DNA of 64,000 nucleotides from Tomitella fengzijianii. Lineage in GTDB: Bacteria; Actinomycetota; Actinomycetes; Mycobacteriales; Mycobacteriaceae. Within the stretch, counting starts at the first letter, position 1. Every line of letters starts with the position of its first letter. Where the stretch lies: assembly GCF_007559025.1 (NCBI RefSeq), contig NZ_CP041765.1, positions 1,608,679 through 1,672,678 on the forward strand, given 5' to 3'. The notes under the pieces were generated by a model that saw nothing but the letters and a program-made list of their open reading frames with translations, searched no databases and was not told the DNA's origin. Shown here one piece after another: positions 17,602 through 28,627 of the stretch. The position numbers and the translations under genes are program-made.

Positions 17602-20060
17602 CGGCACCACAGGGCGCCGCCCCGCAGCCCACGGTGACCTTCACCATCGACGGCCGCGAGCTGACGGTGCCGAAGGGCACGCTGGTGATCCGGGCGGCCG
17701 AGAGCATCGGCATCGAGATCCCGCGGTTCTGCGACCACCCGCTGCTCGATCCGGTGGGGGCGTGCCGCCAGTGCCTCGTCGACGTCGAGGGACAGCGTAA
17801 GCCGCTCGCGTCGTGCACCACCGTCGCCGCCGACGGCATGGTGGTGCGCACGCAGGAGACGTCGCCGGTGGCGGACAAGGCGCAGCGCGGGGTGATCGAG
17901 TTCCTGCTGATCAACCACCCGCTGGACTGCCCGGTGTGCGACAAGGGCGGCGAGTGCCCGCTGCAGAACCAGGCGCTGGAACACGGCGATCCGGAGACGC
18001 GTTTCGGCCTGCTCAAGCGCGAGTACCCGAAGCCGATCAACCTGTCCGCACAGATCCTCCTGGACCGCGAACGCTGCGTGCTGTGTGCGCGGTGCACGCG
18101 GTTCTCCGAGCAGATCGCGGGCGACCCGTTCATCGACATGCTCGAGCGGGGCGCCCTGCAGCAGGTGGGGGTCTATGGCAAACAGCCGCTGGACTCGTAC
18201 TTCTCCGGGAACACCGTGCAGATCTGCCCCGTGGGGGCGCTCACCGACGTGGATTACCGCTTCCGGTCGCGCCCGTTCGACCTGGTCTCCACGCCGTCGG
18301 TGTGCGAACACTGCGCCTCGGGCTGCGCGCAGCGCACCGACCACCGGCGCGGCACGGTCCTGCGCAGGTATGCGGGCGAGGACCCGGAGGTCAACGAGGA
18401 GTGGAACTGCGACAAGGGCCGGTTCGCGTTCGCCTACACGTCGGAACCCGACAGGATCACCGGCCCGCTGGTGCGTGGCGACGACGGCGAACTGGCCCCT
18501 GCCTCGTGGCCGGCGGCGGTACGCGCCGCGGCGAAGGGCCTCGCCGATGCGGCGGCCGCGGGCGTGCTCGTCGGCGGGCGCAGCACGTGGGAGGACGCCT
18601 ACGCCTACGCCAAGTTCGCGCGGGTGGTCCTGGGCACCGACGACATCGACCACAGGGTGCGTGCGCACAGCGACGAGGAACTGGATTTCCTGGCGCAGCG
18701 CGTCGCCGGGCGGCGCCTCCAGGTCACCTACGCAGACCTGGAGTCCGCGCCCGTGGTGGTGCTCGCGGGCTTCGAACCTGAAGAGGAATCGCCCATCGTC
18801 TACCTGCGGCTGCGTAAGGCCGCCCGCACGCGGCGCATGCCCGTCTACTCGCTCGCCCCGTTCGCCTCGGCGGGGCTGCGGCGGATGAACGGGCGCCTGC
18901 TCGAGACGGCCCCCGGACGCGAGCACATCGTGCTCGACGGCATCGCCGCGGGCGCCTACGACGACGTCGGCACGCTGCTGCGCAGCCCCGGAGCGGTGAT
19001 CCTCGGCGGCGAGCGGCTGGCGTCGGCGCCGGGTGCGCTCACCGCCGCGTGCCGCCTGGCCGACGCCACCGGCGCACGTCTCGCGTGGATTCCGCGGCGC
19101 GCGGGCGAACGCGGCGCCGTCGAGGCGGGCACCCTGCCGGGTCTCCTCCCCGGCGGCCGCCGGCTGGCCGAGCCGGACCACCGCCGACAGGTGGCCGCGT
19201 ACTGGGGGATCGACGCACTGCCCACCGGGCCCGGCCGCGACACGGCGGGAATCCTCGCTGCCGCGCGCGACGGCGAGGTCGACGCGCTGCTGGTGGGCGG
19301 CGTGGACCCCGACGACCTGCCCGACGCCCACGGCGCGCGCGAGGCGCTGGAGCGGTGCGGATTCGTGGTCAGCCTGGAGATGCGGCGCAGCGCGGTGACC
19401 GATGCGGCCGACGTGGTCCTGCCCGTCGCGCCCGCGCAGAACAAGGCGGGGACGTTCCTCGACTGGGAGGGCCGGGGCCGGCTCTTCGACGTGTCGCTAA
19501 CGGAGCCCGGCCTGCTGCCCGATTTGCGGATCCTGCACATCCTTGCCGGCCGGATGGGCGCGGACCTGGGACTGCCGCATGTGGGGGCCGCGCGCGCCGA
19601 GCTCGCTGCGCTGGGCACCGCGGCACCGGGCGCTGCGGAGCCGCGCTCAGGGGCGGGCGTTGCCAGTGCCCGCGCTGCGGCGCCGGACCTCGGGACTCGT
19701 GCGACCGGGGGCTCGGGCGGGGGAGGCGGCGCCCCGGAGCCGGGGCAGGCGGTGCTGTCCACCTGGCGGATGCTGCTCGACCAGGGGCGCATGCAGGACG
19801 GGCGGCCGAACCTGGCCGCGACCGCGCGCCGTCCGGTGGTCCGGCTTTCGGCCGGCACGGCCCGGCAGATCGACGCGTCCGAGGGAGACCAGGTCACCGT
19901 GTCGACGTCGCGCGGCGCGGTGACGCTGCCGTTGGCGATCACCGCGATGCCGGACGGGACGGTGTGGCTGCCGATGAACTCGCCCGGCAGCGCCGTCTAC
20001 CCGGTGCTGGGGGCGGCGCCCGGCAGCATGGTCGGGATCCGTGGCGGAGGTGCGTCGTGA
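17598..20060 (+). CDS. nuoG: NADH-quinone oxidoreductase subunit G
   Basis: An 820-residue peripheral-arm subunit carrying several Fe-S clusters that relay electrons from NuoF to NuoI. An N-terminal ferredoxin domain ([22 protein letters not shown]) is followed by [17 protein letters not shown], the two-cluster segment [17 protein letters not shown], and [15 protein letters not shown], then a molybdopterin-oxidoreductase-like C-terminal domain without cofactor. A low-complexity Gly/Ala-rich linker occupies about 680-720. The ATG at 17598 overlaps the NuoEF stop (ATGA). Upstream in-frame codons are not supported. Confidence 0.95.
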   Translation: MTAPQGAAPQPTVTFTIDGRELTVPKGTLVIRAAESIGIEIPRFCDHPLLDPVGACRQCLVDVEGQRKPLASCTTVAADGMVVRTQETSPVADKAQRGVIEFLLINHPLDCPVCDKGGECPLQNQALEHGDPETRFGLLKREYPKPINLSAQILLDRERCVLCARCTRFSEQIAGDPFIDMLERGALQQVGVYGKQPLDSYFSGNTVQICPVGALTDVDYRFRSRPFDLVSTPSVCEHCASGCAQRTDHRRGTVLRRYAGEDPEVNEEWNCDKGRFAFAYTSEPDRITGPLVRGDDGELAPASWPAAVRAAAKGLADAAAAGVLVGGRSTWEDAYAYAKFARVVLGTDDIDHRVRAHSDEELDFLAQRVAGRRLQVTYADLESAPVVVLAGFEPEEESPIVYLRLRKAARTRRMPVYSLAPFASAGLRRMNGRLLETAPGREHIVLDGIAAGAYDDVGTLLRSPGAVILGGERLASAPGALTAACRLADATGARLAWIPRRAGERGAVEAGTLPGLLPGGRRLAEPDHRRQVAAYWGIDALPTGPGRDTAGILAAARDGEVDALLVGGVDPDDLPDAHGAREALERCGFVVSLEMRRSAVTDAADVVLPVAPAQNKAGTFLDWEGRGRLFDVSLTEPGLLPDLRILHILAGRMGADLGLPHVGAARAELAALGTAAPGAAEPRSGAGVASARAAAPDLGTRATGGSGGGGGAPEPGQAVLSTWRMLLDQGRMQDGRPNLAATARRPVVRLSAGTARQIDASEGDQVTVSTSRGAVTLPLAITAMPDGTVWLPMNSPGSAVYPVLGAAPGSMVGIRGGGAS

Positions 20061-21424
20061 TGGTCGTGGGGAAGGCACCGGATTCCGTGCGCGTGCACGC
20101 GGCGGACAAGTTCACCGACCTGTCCGACTTCGGCCGTGACCCCTGGTGGCTGATCCTCGCCAAGGCGATCATCATCTTCGCGTTCCTGGTGCTCACCGTG
20201 CTGGTGGCCATCCTGATCGAGCGCAAGATCATGGCCTACATGCAGAACCGGGTGGGCCCCAACCGGTGGGGGCCGTGGGGGTCGTTGCAGAGCCTGGCGG
20301 ACGGTATCAAGCTGGCGCTCAAGGAGGGCATCGTCCCCGCCATGGTCGACCGGCCGGTGTACTTCCTGGCGCCGGTCATCGCGGTGGTGCCGGCCATCAT
20401 GGCCTTCGCGGTGATCCCCTTCGGGCCCGAGGTCTCGGTGTTCGGCCACCACACCCCGCTGCAGCTCACCGACCTTCCGGTGGCGGTCCTCTACATCCTC
20501 GCCGTCACCTCGGTGGGCGTGTACGGGATCGTCCTGGCCGGGTGGTCGTCGGGGTCCACCTACCCGCTGCTGGGCGGGCTGCGGTCGACAGCGCAGGTCA
20601 TCTCCTACGAGATCGCGATGGGCCTCACCTTCGCGGCCGTCTTCCTCGCGGCGGGGACGCTGTCGACGTCCGGGATCATCGCCGCGCAGGGCCGGTTCTG
20701 GTACATCCTCCTGCTGTTCCCGTCGTTCGTCATCTACCTGGTGTCCATGGTGGGGGAGACCAACCGTGCCCCGTTCGACCTGCCCGAGGCCGAGGGCGAG
20801 CTGGTGGGCGGATTCCACACCGAGTACTCGTCGCTGCGTTTCGCCATGTTCATGCTGGCCGAGTACGTCAACATGACCACCGTCTCCGCGCTGGCGGTCA
20901 CGATGTTCCTGGGCGGCTGGCAGGCGCCGTGGCCGCTGAGCCTGTGGGCCGGAGCCAACAGCGGCTGGTGGCCGGTGCTCTGGTTCGTCATCAAGATCTG
21001 GCTGCTGCTGTTCCTGTTCATCTGGCTGCGGTCGACGCTCCCGCGGTTCCGCTACGACCAGTTCATGAACCTGGGCTGGAAGGTGCTCATCCCGGCCGCG
21101 CTGCTGTGGGTGATGCTCGTCGCCGCCTACCGCGCACTGCGCGAGGACGGCAGGGACGGGGCGGCGATCGTGCTGATCGTGTGCGGGATCGTCATCGCGA
21201 TCGCCGTCGCCGTCGCCGTGCATCGGCATTTTTCGGCCGCGCGCGCGGTGGTGCGGGCAGGCGGGCCGGCGCCGACGGGCGTCGAGCCGGCGGCGGGCGG
21301 GTTCCCGGTGCCGCCGCTGCCCGAAAGGCGGGCGGACCGGGCACTGCAGGGTCGCGCGCCGGGCGGGGACGCGCCCGGCGGCGGCCCGGGATCGGAGAGC
21401 CGGAAGGAGAGCAGCGATGTCTGA
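20060..21424 (+). CDS. nuoH: NADH-quinone oxidoreductase subunit H
   Basis: A 454-residue membrane subunit with eight or nine helices, forming the lower part of the quinone chamber. Diagnostic motifs are [48 protein letters not shown] and the C-terminal [23 protein letters not shown] proline/glycine-rich, actinobacteria-specific tail of about 60 residues follows. The ATG at 20060 overlaps the nuoG TGA; a GTG at 20057 is an in-frame alternative one codon earlier. GGAGG lies about 10 nt upstream. Confidence 0.95.
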   Translation: MVVGKAPDSVRVHAADKFTDLSDFGRDPWWLILAKAIIIFAFLVLTVLVAILIERKIMAYMQNRVGPNRWGPWGSLQSLADGIKLALKEGIVPAMVDRPVYFLAPVIAVVPAIMAFAVIPFGPEVSVFGHHTPLQLTDLPVAVLYILAVTSVGVYGIVLAGWSSGSTYPLLGGLRSTAQVISYEIAMGLTFAAVFLAAGTLSTSGIIAAQGRFWYILLLFPSFVIYLVSMVGETNRAPFDLPEAEGELVGGFHTEYSSLRFAMFMLAEYVNMTTVSALAVTMFLGGWQAPWPLSLWAGANSGWWPVLWFVIKIWLLLFLFIWLRSTLPRFRYDQFMNLGWKVLIPAALLWVMLVAAYRALREDGRDGAAIVLIVCGIVIAIAVAVAVHRHFSAARAVVRAGGPAPTGVEPAAGGFPVPPLPERRADRALQGRAPGGDAPGGGPGSESRKESSDV

Positions 21425-21947
21425 CCTGGGTGGGATGTTCGAGGGCCTCGGAGTCACCTTCGCGACGATGTTCGCGGAGCCGAACACCGAGTTCTATCCG
21501 GAGGAGAAGCGCACCCTGGCGGCCGGATACCACGGCCGCCACCAGCTCAACAGGTACGCCGACGGCCTGGAGAAGTGCATCGGGTGCGAGCTGTGCGCGT
21601 GGGCGTGCCCGGCCGACGCGATCTACGTCGAAGGCTCCGACAACACCGACGACGAGCGCTACTCGCCGGGTGAGCGGTACGGCAGCGTCTACCAGATCAA
21701 CTACCTGCGCTGCATCGGGTGCGGCCTGTGCGTGGAGGCGTGCCCCACCCGCGCGCTGACGATGATCCCCGACTACGAGATGGCCGATACCGACCGCGGC
21801 GCGCTCATCTACGGCAAGGACCGTCTGCTGGCGCCGCTCGAGGAGGGCATGGAGCCGCCGCCGCACCCGATGGCCCCCGGGTCGACGGACGAGGACTACT
21901 ACCGGGGGGCGATCGGTCCCGTCGACGGGCCGGAGGCGGCGCGGTGA
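21417..21947 (+). CDS. nuoI: NADH-quinone oxidoreductase subunit I
   Basis: A 176-residue ferredoxin-like subunit with two [4Fe-4S] clusters (N6a and N6b), linking NuoG to NuoB. Both CxxCxxCxxxCP motifs are complete: [22 protein letters not shown] and [20 protein letters not shown]. The ATG at 21417 has GGAAGGAGA upstream and overlaps the end of nuoH by 8 bp. Confidence 0.96.
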   Translation: MSDLGGMFEGLGVTFATMFAEPNTEFYPEEKRTLAAGYHGRHQLNRYADGLEKCIGCELCAWACPADAIYVEGSDNTDDERYSPGERYGSVYQINYLRCIGCGLCVEACPTRALTMIPDYEMADTDRGALIYGKDRLLAPLEEGMEPPPHPMAPGSTDEDYYRGAIGPVDGPEAAR

Positions 21948-22879
21948 CGCCCGTGCAGGCCGCGGTGTTCGCCGCCGGTGCGGGGGGCGCCGACTCTTCC
22001 GCGGTCGACGTTTCGGGCACCACCTCGACGGGCGAGGCTGTTCTGTTCTGGATCCTCGCCACCGTCGCGGTGATCGCGGCCCTGGGCGTGGTGGCATCCG
22101 CGCGCGCCGTCTACTCGGCGCTGTTCCTGGCGCTGACGATGATCATCATGGCCGTCTTCTACATCGCGCAGGGTGCGCTGTTCCTGGGCGTCGTCCAGGT
22201 GGTCGTGTACACGGGCGCGGTCATGATGCTGTTCCTGTTCGTACTCATGCTCGTCGGCATCTCCTCCGAGGAGTCGCTGGTGGAGACGATCAGAGGCCAG
22301 CGGGCGGCGTCGATCCTGGTGGGGATCGGCTTCGGGGCGCTGCTGGTCGGCGGCATCGGCCACGCGGTCGCGGCCATGGGCCCCGGGGGCACGGGTGCGC
22401 CGGGGCCCGGCGGCGAGCGGCACATCGACGCCCTCGCCGACCTGATCTTCGACCGCTACCTGTGGGCGTTCGAACTCACCGGGGCGCTGCTGATCACCGC
22501 GACGGTGGGCGCGATGATCCTGGCGCACCGCGAGCAGCTGGGGCCCGTGCGCACGCAGCGCGAGCGTTCACGCGAGCGGTTCCGCACCGGGCGGCACATG
22601 ACCCCGCTGCCGCCGCCGGGCGTCTACGCGCGCGACAACGCCGTCGACTCGCCGGCGCGGCTCCCCGACGGGACCTACTCGGAGCTCTCGGTCAGCTCCG
22701 TCCTGCGCGCCGGGCACACGATCGTCGGCCCGCGCCGCGGCGGCCGGACCGGTGACGCGGTGGATTCCGGCGGGTCCACCGACGAGCCGCAGGCCGTGGG
22801 CGACACGGCGCACGGCGCCATCGGCCCCGGCCACGGCCCCGGTTCCGCGGCCGGCGGAGGGGAGGTGCCGGCGTCATGA
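21944..22879 (+). CDS. nuoJ: NADH-quinone oxidoreductase subunit J
   Basis: A 311-residue membrane subunit with five helices in the first two thirds ([47 protein letters not shown] is the family core), then a long hydrophilic Gly/Pro-rich tail typical of actinobacterial NuoJ. The GTG at 21944 overlaps the nuoI TGA. It belongs to the proton-conducting membrane arm next to NuoK. Confidence 0.95.
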   Translation: MTPVQAAVFAAGAGGADSSAVDVSGTTSTGEAVLFWILATVAVIAALGVVASARAVYSALFLALTMIIMAVFYIAQGALFLGVVQVVVYTGAVMMLFLFVLMLVGISSEESLVETIRGQRAASILVGIGFGALLVGGIGHAVAAMGPGGTGAPGPGGERHIDALADLIFDRYLWAFELTGALLITATVGAMILAHREQLGPVRTQRERSRERFRTGRHMTPLPPPGVYARDNAVDSPARLPDGTYSELSVSSVLRAGHTIVGPRRGGRTGDAVDSGGSTDEPQAVGDTAHGAIGPGHGPGSAAGGGEVPAS

Positions 22880-23175
22880 ACCCCGACAACTACCTGTATC
22901 TGGCCGCCATCCTGTTCACGATCGGCGCGGTGGGAGTGCTGGTGCGGCGCAACGCGCTGGTGGTGTTCATGTGCGTCGAGCTCATGCTCAACTCCGCGAA
23001 CCTCGCGTTCGTGACGTTCTCGCGCAGGCTGGGGAACCTCGACGGGCAAGTGCTCGCCTTCTTCACCATGGTCGTCGCGGCGGCCGAGGTGGTGGTGGGG
23101 CTGGCGATCATCATGACCGTGTTCCGGACGCGCCGCAGCACGTCCGTCGACGAGACCGACGAGCTGAGGGGGTGA
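22876..23175 (+). CDS. nuoK: NADH-quinone oxidoreductase subunit K
   Basis: A 99-residue, three-helix membrane subunit. The membrane glutamates used in proton translocation are in [14 protein letters not shown] and [13 protein letters not shown]. The ATG overlaps the nuoJ stop (ATGA) with GGAGG upstream. It is of normal length and sequence. Confidence 0.96.
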   Translation: MNPDNYLYLAAILFTIGAVGVLVRRNALVVFMCVELMLNSANLAFVTFSRRLGNLDGQVLAFFTMVVAAAEVVVGLAIIMTVFRTRRSTSVDETDELRG

Positions 23176-23182
23176 CGGCGCG

Positions 23183-25189
23183 ATGACGGTGATGGACTCC
23201 GCGGCCGGCGGCGCGGCGATGGCGGGGGGGATGACCGGCGGCGCCGCGTCGGTGCTGTGGCTCGTGCCCGCGCTGCCGGCGGCGGGCGCGCTGCTGCTGT
23301 TGGTGGTCGGGCGGCGCAGCGACCGTTGGGGGCATGTGCTCGGGTGCGTCACGGCGCTGGCGTCGTTCGGGCTCGGCCTCGCGTTGTGGGCGCAGATGCT
23401 GGGCCAGGACCAGTCGTCCCGCGGGGCGGACCAGGATCTGTTCAGCTGGGTTCCGGTGGCGTCCTTCCACGTCGACTTCGGCCTGCTTCTTGACCCGCTG
23501 TCGCTGTGCTTCGTCCTGCTGATCACCGGGGTCGGCTCGCTGATCCACATCTACTCGATCGGCTACATGGCGCACGGCCCCGACCCGGCCGGACGGTTCG
23601 CCGGGAACGCGCCCGGCCGGCGGCTGTTCTTCGCCTATCTCAACCTGTTCCTGGCCGCGATGCTCGTGCTCGTGCTCTCCGACAACTACCTCGGGCTGTA
23701 CCTGGGCTGGGAGGGCGTGGGCCTGGCCTCCTACCTGCTCATCGGGTTCTGGCAGTACCGGCCCACCGCGGCCACCGCGGCCAAGAAGGCGTTCGTGGTC
23801 AACCGCGTCGGCGACATGGGGATGGTCATCGCCATGATGATCATGTTCGCCACCGTCGGATCGGTCGGCTTCGGCGACGTGTTCGGGGCGGCCGGCGCCA
23901 TGGGGGAGGGCACGCTCAACGCGATCGGCCTGATGCTCGTGCTCGCGGCCTGCGCGAAGTCGGCCCAGGTGCCGCTGCAGTCCTGGCTGGGCGACGCGAT
24001 GGAGGGCCCCACGCCCGTCTCGGCGCTGATCCACGCGGCGACGATGGTCACGGCCGGCGTCTACCTCATCGTGCGCTCCGGGCCCGTCTTCGACCTCGCA
24101 GAGGGTGCGCGTACCGCGGTGCTCGTCGTGGGGACGGTGACGGTGCTGTTCGGCGCGATCATCGGCTGCGCCAAGGACGACATCAAGAAGGCGCTCGCCG
24201 CGTCGACGATGAGCCAGATCGGATACATGGTGCTGGCCGCGGGGCTGGGGCCGGCCGGTTACGCGTTCGCCATCCTGCACCTGCTCACCCACGGCTTCTT
24301 CAAGGCGGGACTGTTCATGGGCGCCGGCTCGGTGATGCACGGGATGCACGACGAGGTGGACATGCGCCGGCTCGGCGGGCTGCGCACGGTCATGCCGATC
24401 ACGTTCATCACCTTCGGCCTCGGGTACCTGGCGATCATCGGGATACCCCCGCTGTCCGGGTTCTTCTCGAAGGACAAGATCATCGAGGCCGCCTTCGCAC
24501 ACGGCGGTGCGGCGGGCACGGCTCTCGGCGCCGCGGCCATCGTCGGCGCCGGGCTCACCGCCTTCTACATGACGCGCGCGATGCTCATGACGTTCTTCGG
24601 CGAGCGGCGCTGGCAGCCCACGCTCAAGGAGTCGACCGGCGAGGTGAGCATGCCGGAGCCGGAGGAGGCGCCGTCGTCGATGACCGTGCCGATGATCGTG
24701 CTGGCGCTCGGGTCGATCTTCGCGGGCGGGCTGCTCACCATCGGCGACCGGCTGGAGCACTGGCTCGAGCCGGTGGTGGGCACGGCGCACAGCGAGCCGC
24801 CGATCCCCGTCTGGGCGATCACGGTCATCACGCTGGCCGTGGTGCTCGTCGGCGTCGGCGCCGCCTACCGCGCCTACGCGCTGAGGCCGGTCCCCGCGAC
24901 GGCGCCCGGCGACGTCTCCGTGCTGACGACGGCAGCGCGCAAGGACCTCTACGGCGACGCGTTCAACGAGGGCGTGTTCATGCGTCCCGGCGCGGCGCTG
25001 ACCGGATCGCTCACCGTGGTCGAGCGCGGCGGTATCGACAGGATCGTCGACGGCGCCGCGGCTGCCGCGATGGCGTTGTCCCGTGCGGCCCGGCGGGTGC
25101 AGACGGGGTTCGTGCGCAGCTACGCGCTGACGATGTTCGCGGGGGTGGCGATAGTGCTGGCCATCGTCGTTCTGGGGAGGGCGTGGTGA
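23183..25189 (+). CDS. nuoL: NADH-quinone oxidoreductase subunit L
   Basis: A 668-residue antiporter-like proton-pumping subunit at the far end of the membrane arm. Family motifs are [42 protein letters not shown], the [27 protein letters not shown] segment, and [17 protein letters not shown]. The C-terminal part carries the long lateral helix with [15 protein letters not shown]. It starts 8 bp after nuoK with the ATG at 23183. Confidence 0.96.
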   Translation: MTVMDSAAGGAAMAGGMTGGAASVLWLVPALPAAGALLLLVVGRRSDRWGHVLGCVTALASFGLGLALWAQMLGQDQSSRGADQDLFSWVPVASFHVDFGLLLDPLSLCFVLLITGVGSLIHIYSIGYMAHGPDPAGRFAGNAPGRRLFFAYLNLFLAAMLVLVLSDNYLGLYLGWEGVGLASYLLIGFWQYRPTAATAAKKAFVVNRVGDMGMVIAMMIMFATVGSVGFGDVFGAAGAMGEGTLNAIGLMLVLAACAKSAQVPLQSWLGDAMEGPTPVSALIHAATMVTAGVYLIVRSGPVFDLAEGARTAVLVVGTVTVLFGAIIGCAKDDIKKALAASTMSQIGYMVLAAGLGPAGYAFAILHLLTHGFFKAGLFMGAGSVMHGMHDEVDMRRLGGLRTVMPITFITFGLGYLAIIGIPPLSGFFSKDKIIEAAFAHGGAAGTALGAAAIVGAGLTAFYMTRAMLMTFFGERRWQPTLKESTGEVSMPEPEEAPSSMTVPMIVLALGSIFAGGLLTIGDRLEHWLEPVVGTAHSEPPIPVWAITVITLAVVLVGVGAAYRAYALRPVPATAPGDVSVLTTAARKDLYGDAFNEGVFMRPGAALTGSLTVVERGGIDRIVDGAAAAAMALSRAARRVQTGFVRSYALTMFAGVAIVLAIVVLGRAW

Positions 25190-26808
25190 ACGGATTCCCC
25201 TGGCTCACGGTGCTGTGGGCGCTGCCCGCGGCCGGCGCGTTCGGCGTGTTCGCGGTGCCCCGCGGGCGGCCGGCTGTCGCCAAGGCGGTCGCACTGGGCG
25301 TCGCGGTGGTGACACTCGCCGTGGCGGTGGGCCTGGCGGTGGGCTTCGACACCGGGGGCGCCCGATACCAGTTCGTCGAACAGCACCAATGGATCCGTTC
25401 GCTCGGCGTGGGCTACCACCTGGGTCTCGACGGCATCGGCCTGGCGTTGGTGCTGCTCACCGCGGTGCTGGTGCCGCTAGTGCTGCTGGCCGGCTGGCAC
25501 GACCCGGGCGACGACGGCCGGCGGGCGCACACGTATGTGGCGCTGGTACTGGCGACCATGGCCATGGTGATGATCTCGTTCACCGCCCTGGACGTGTTCC
25601 TGTTCTACGTGGTGTTCGAGGCGATGCTCGTGCCGCTGTACTTCCTGATCGGCGGCTACGGCCAGGACGCGCGCGAGGCCGGTGCACGGTCGCGGGCCGC
25701 GGTGAAGTTCCTGCTGTACAACCTGCTCGGCGGGCTGATCATGCTCGCCGCCGTGATCGGGCTGTACGTGGCCACGGCGGGCGAGGACAGCCCGTTCAGC
25801 AGCGGGACCTTCGACCTGCCCGCCATCGCGCAGGCAGTCTCCTCGGGGGAACTGGCGATCTCCGCGCCCGTCGCCAACGCGCTGTTCCTGGGCTTCATGT
25901 TCGCCTTCGCGGTCAAGGCGCCGTTGTGGCCGTTGCACACCTGGCTGCCGGACGCGGCCGTGTACACCACGCCCACGGTCGCGGTGCTCATGATGGCGGT
26001 GGTCGACAAGGTCGGCACCTTCGCGATGCTCCGCTTCGCCATCGAGCTGTTCCCGGACGCGGCGCGGACCTTCGCGCCGTGGATCGTCGGACTCTCGGTG
26101 GTGGCGGTGGTCTACGGCGCCATGCTCGCCATCGGGCAGCGCGACGTGATGCGCTTGATCGCATACACGTCGATCTCCCACTTCGGGTTCATCATCCTGG
26201 GCATCTTCGCACTCACCAGCCAGGGGCAGTCCGGTTCCACGCTCTACATGGTCAACCACGGAATCTCGACGGCCGCGCTGTTCCTGATCGCCGGGTTCCT
26301 GGTCACGCGGCGCGGCACGCGCGCCATAGCAGCGTACGGCGGCATTCAGCGGGTGGCGCCGGTACTCGCGGGGACCTTCCTCGTGGCCGGGATGGCGACG
26401 CTGTCGCTGCCGGGACTGGCGCCGTTCATCAGCGAGTTCCTGGTGCTCATCGGCACGTACACGCGCTACGGCGCCGCGGCGATCATCGCGACGGCGGCAC
26501 TGGTCCTGTCCGCCGTCTACATACTGTGGCTCTATCAGCGAGTCATGGGCGGCAGGACGGACGAGGGCAACAGGCACATCCGTGACCTGCGGCCCAGGGA
26601 GATCGTCGTGGTCGCGCCGCTGATCGTGCTGCTGCTGGTGCTGGGGCTCTACCCCAAGCCGATCCTCGACGTGATCGATCCGGCGGTCGAATCCACGCTG
26701 ACGTCGGTGCACTCGTCCGATCCGCCGCCGACGGTGCCCGGAGGAGTTCCCGCGGTGGCCGAGGGGCCGGGCGACGGTCCCGCCGACCGGGAAGGTGCGC
26801 ACCCGTGA
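25186..26808 (+). CDS. nuoM: NADH-quinone oxidoreductase subunit M
   Basis: A 540-residue antiporter-like proton-pumping subunit. Typical sequences are [20 protein letters not shown] (with the key glutamate), [26 protein letters not shown], and [21 protein letters not shown]. The GTG at 25186 overlaps the nuoL stop; a GTG one codon earlier is equally in frame. The C-terminal tail after the last helix is hydrophilic. Confidence 0.95.
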   Translation: MNGFPWLTVLWALPAAGAFGVFAVPRGRPAVAKAVALGVAVVTLAVAVGLAVGFDTGGARYQFVEQHQWIRSLGVGYHLGLDGIGLALVLLTAVLVPLVLLAGWHDPGDDGRRAHTYVALVLATMAMVMISFTALDVFLFYVVFEAMLVPLYFLIGGYGQDAREAGARSRAAVKFLLYNLLGGLIMLAAVIGLYVATAGEDSPFSSGTFDLPAIAQAVSSGELAISAPVANALFLGFMFAFAVKAPLWPLHTWLPDAAVYTTPTVAVLMMAVVDKVGTFAMLRFAIELFPDAARTFAPWIVGLSVVAVVYGAMLAIGQRDVMRLIAYTSISHFGFIILGIFALTSQGQSGSTLYMVNHGISTAALFLIAGFLVTRRGTRAIAAYGGIQRVAPVLAGTFLVAGMATLSLPGLAPFISEFLVLIGTYTRYGAAAIIATAALVLSAVYILWLYQRVMGGRTDEGNRHIRDLRPREIVVVAPLIVLLLVLGLYPKPILDVIDPAVESTLTSVHSSDPPPTVPGGVPAVAEGPGDGPADREGAHP

Positions 26809-28442
26809 ACCCAGTGCGAATGCTCGCGGCGGCAGCGCCGGCGCCGGACATCGACTATGCGGCGCTCTCGCCGATGATCGTGGTGTTCGCCGCCGCGGTC
26901 GTCGGTGTGCTGGTCGAGGCATTCGCGCCGCGTCGCGGAAGGTTCACGGCCCAGGTCGTACTCAGCGGCGCGGGGCTGATCGGCGCGTTCGCAGCGGTGA
27001 TCGCCCTGGCGGGGACCGAGCGCACCGTCATGGCCGGTTCGGTGACGATCGACGGTGCCGCCTTGTACCTCCAGGGAACGATCCTGGTCGTCGGGTTCCT
27101 GTCTCTCATGCTCTTCGCCGACAGGCGCCTGGCGGTGCGTGGCCGGTCGCGGGAACCCGCCGCGGCGGGGGCGGGAGCACCGTTCTTCGCTCCGCAGGCG
27201 TCCGCGATCCCCGGGGGCGCGGACGAGGCGCTCGCGCGGCGGGCGGGGATCGTCCAATCGGAGATCTTCCCGCTCGCGATGTTCTCCGTCGGCGGCATGA
27301 TGCTGTTTCCCGCATCGGCCGACCTGATCACGATGTTCATCGCCCTCGAGGTGCTTTCGCTGCCGCTGTACCTGCTCTGCGGGCTCGCGCGGCACCGGCG
27401 CCTGATCTCGCAGGAGGCGGCGCTCAAGTACTTCCTGCTGGGCGCGTATTCCTCGGCGTTCTTCATCTTCGGGGCGGCGCTTCTCTACGGCTACGCCGGC
27501 ACCGTGTCGCTCGACGGCATCGCCGAAGCCGCGCGGGTGGGCGTCGGCACCGGCGGCCCGGGCGGCGCGACGGTGCTGGCGCTCGTCGGCGCGGGACTGC
27601 TCGGCATGGGGTTGCTGTTCAAGGTGGGCGCGGTGCCGTTCCACTCGTGGATTCCGGACGTGTACCAAGGGGCGCCCACCCCGGTGACCGCATTCATGGC
27701 GTCGGCGACGAAGATCGCGGCCTTCGGCGCGCTGCTGCGGGTGTTCCTGGTGGCGTTGCCCGCGCTCCACGACCAGTGGCGTCCGGTCCTGTGGGCGGTG
27801 GCGATCGCGACGATGATCTTCGGTTCCGTCGTGGCGCTCACGCAGACCGACATCAAGCGGATGCTGGCGTACTCGTCGGTGTCGCACATCGGGTTCATGC
27901 TCACGGCGGTGGTGCCCGCTTCCGACGCGGGGCTCTCGGCGGTGCTGTTCTATCTGGCCGCCTACGGTGTGAGCGCGGTCGGGGCCTTCGCGTTGGCGGG
28001 GTTGGTGCGGGGTCCTGCGCCGGACGGTTCCGGGGACGGACTCGCGCCCGAAGCGCCGGACACCGCGAAGTGGGCCGGCCTGGGAAGGCGCCACCCGGTG
28101 TTCGGCTCGGCCTTCGCGCTGCTGCTGCTGGCCTTCGCCGGCATACCGCTCACCAGCGGTTTCGTGGCGAAGTTCGACGTGTTCGCCGCGGCACTCAGCG
28201 GTGGCGCGACGGCCCTCGTGATCGTGGGCGTGGTCTGCAGCGCCATCGCGGCGTTCTTCTACGTCCGGGTCATCGTCCTGATGTTCTTCGGCGAGCCCGA
28301 CGGCGACACCCCGGTCGTGGCAACGCCCGGCGCGCTCACCGCGGCCGCAGTATCGGTCAGCGTCGTCGTGACGATCGTGCTCGGAGTGGCGCCGCAGCCG
28401 CTTCTGGACCTCGCGGACAGGGCGGCGCCGTTCTTCGGCTGA
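26805..28442 (+). CDS. nuoN: NADH-quinone oxidoreductase subunit N
   Basis: A 545-residue antiporter-like subunit and last gene of the operon. Motifs include FIALEVLSLPLYLLCGLAR with the membrane glutamate, FKVGAVPFHSWIPDVYQGAPTPVTAFM, and YSSVSHIGFMLTAV. The GTG at 26805 overlaps the nuoM stop (GTGA). With it all 14 complex I subunits are present in 13 frames. No terminator-like hairpin is obvious after the TGA. Confidence 0.95.
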   Translation: MNPVRMLAAAAPAPDIDYAALSPMIVVFAAAVVGVLVEAFAPRRGRFTAQVVLSGAGLIGAFAAVIALAGTERTVMAGSVTIDGAALYLQGTILVVGFLSLMLFADRRLAVRGRSREPAAAGAGAPFFAPQASAIPGGADEALARRAGIVQSEIFPLAMFSVGGMMLFPASADLITMFIALEVLSLPLYLLCGLARHRRLISQEAALKYFLLGAYSSAFFIFGAALLYGYAGTVSLDGIAEAARVGVGTGGPGGATVLALVGAGLLGMGLLFKVGAVPFHSWIPDVYQGAPTPVTAFMASATKIAAFGALLRVFLVALPALHDQWRPVLWAVAIATMIFGSVVALTQTDIKRMLAYSSVSHIGFMLTAVVPASDAGLSAVLFYLAAYGVSAVGAFALAGLVRGPAPDGSGDGLAPEAPDTAKWAGLGRRHPVFGSAFALLLLAFAGIPLTSGFVAKFDVFAAALSGGATALVIVGVVCSAIAAFFYVRVIVLMFFGEPDGDTPVVATPGALTAAAVSVSVVVTIVLGVAPQPLLDLADRAAPFFG

Positions 28443-28498
28443 CGGCGTCGGGAGGCGGGCGGTCTTCGTCGCGATCGCCGTCGCCGTCGGTATGCGGG

Positions 28499-28539
28499 GT
28501 TACGGTGTTCCTGCGACGGCGCGTTACGGTATTGCTGCG
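28499..28539 (+). repeat. Two direct 17-bp repeats with 24-bp period, promoter region
   Basis: Copies at 28499-28515 and 28523-28539 agree at 15 of 17 positions (GTTACGGT-N-TT-N-CTGCG). They lie 90-130 bp before the start of the secreted-protein gene. Each contains TACGGT, which fits the -10 consensus used at other genes here, so they could be tandem promoters or operator repeats. Confidence 0.4.
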
Positions 28540-28627
28540 CGTGCCGCCGCGGCAGGAGCAGAGCGGTCCACGGTGACCGCGCCACCGGAGGCCGGTGCAG
28601 GGGCGCGCGATGACTGGAGGGGCGAGG

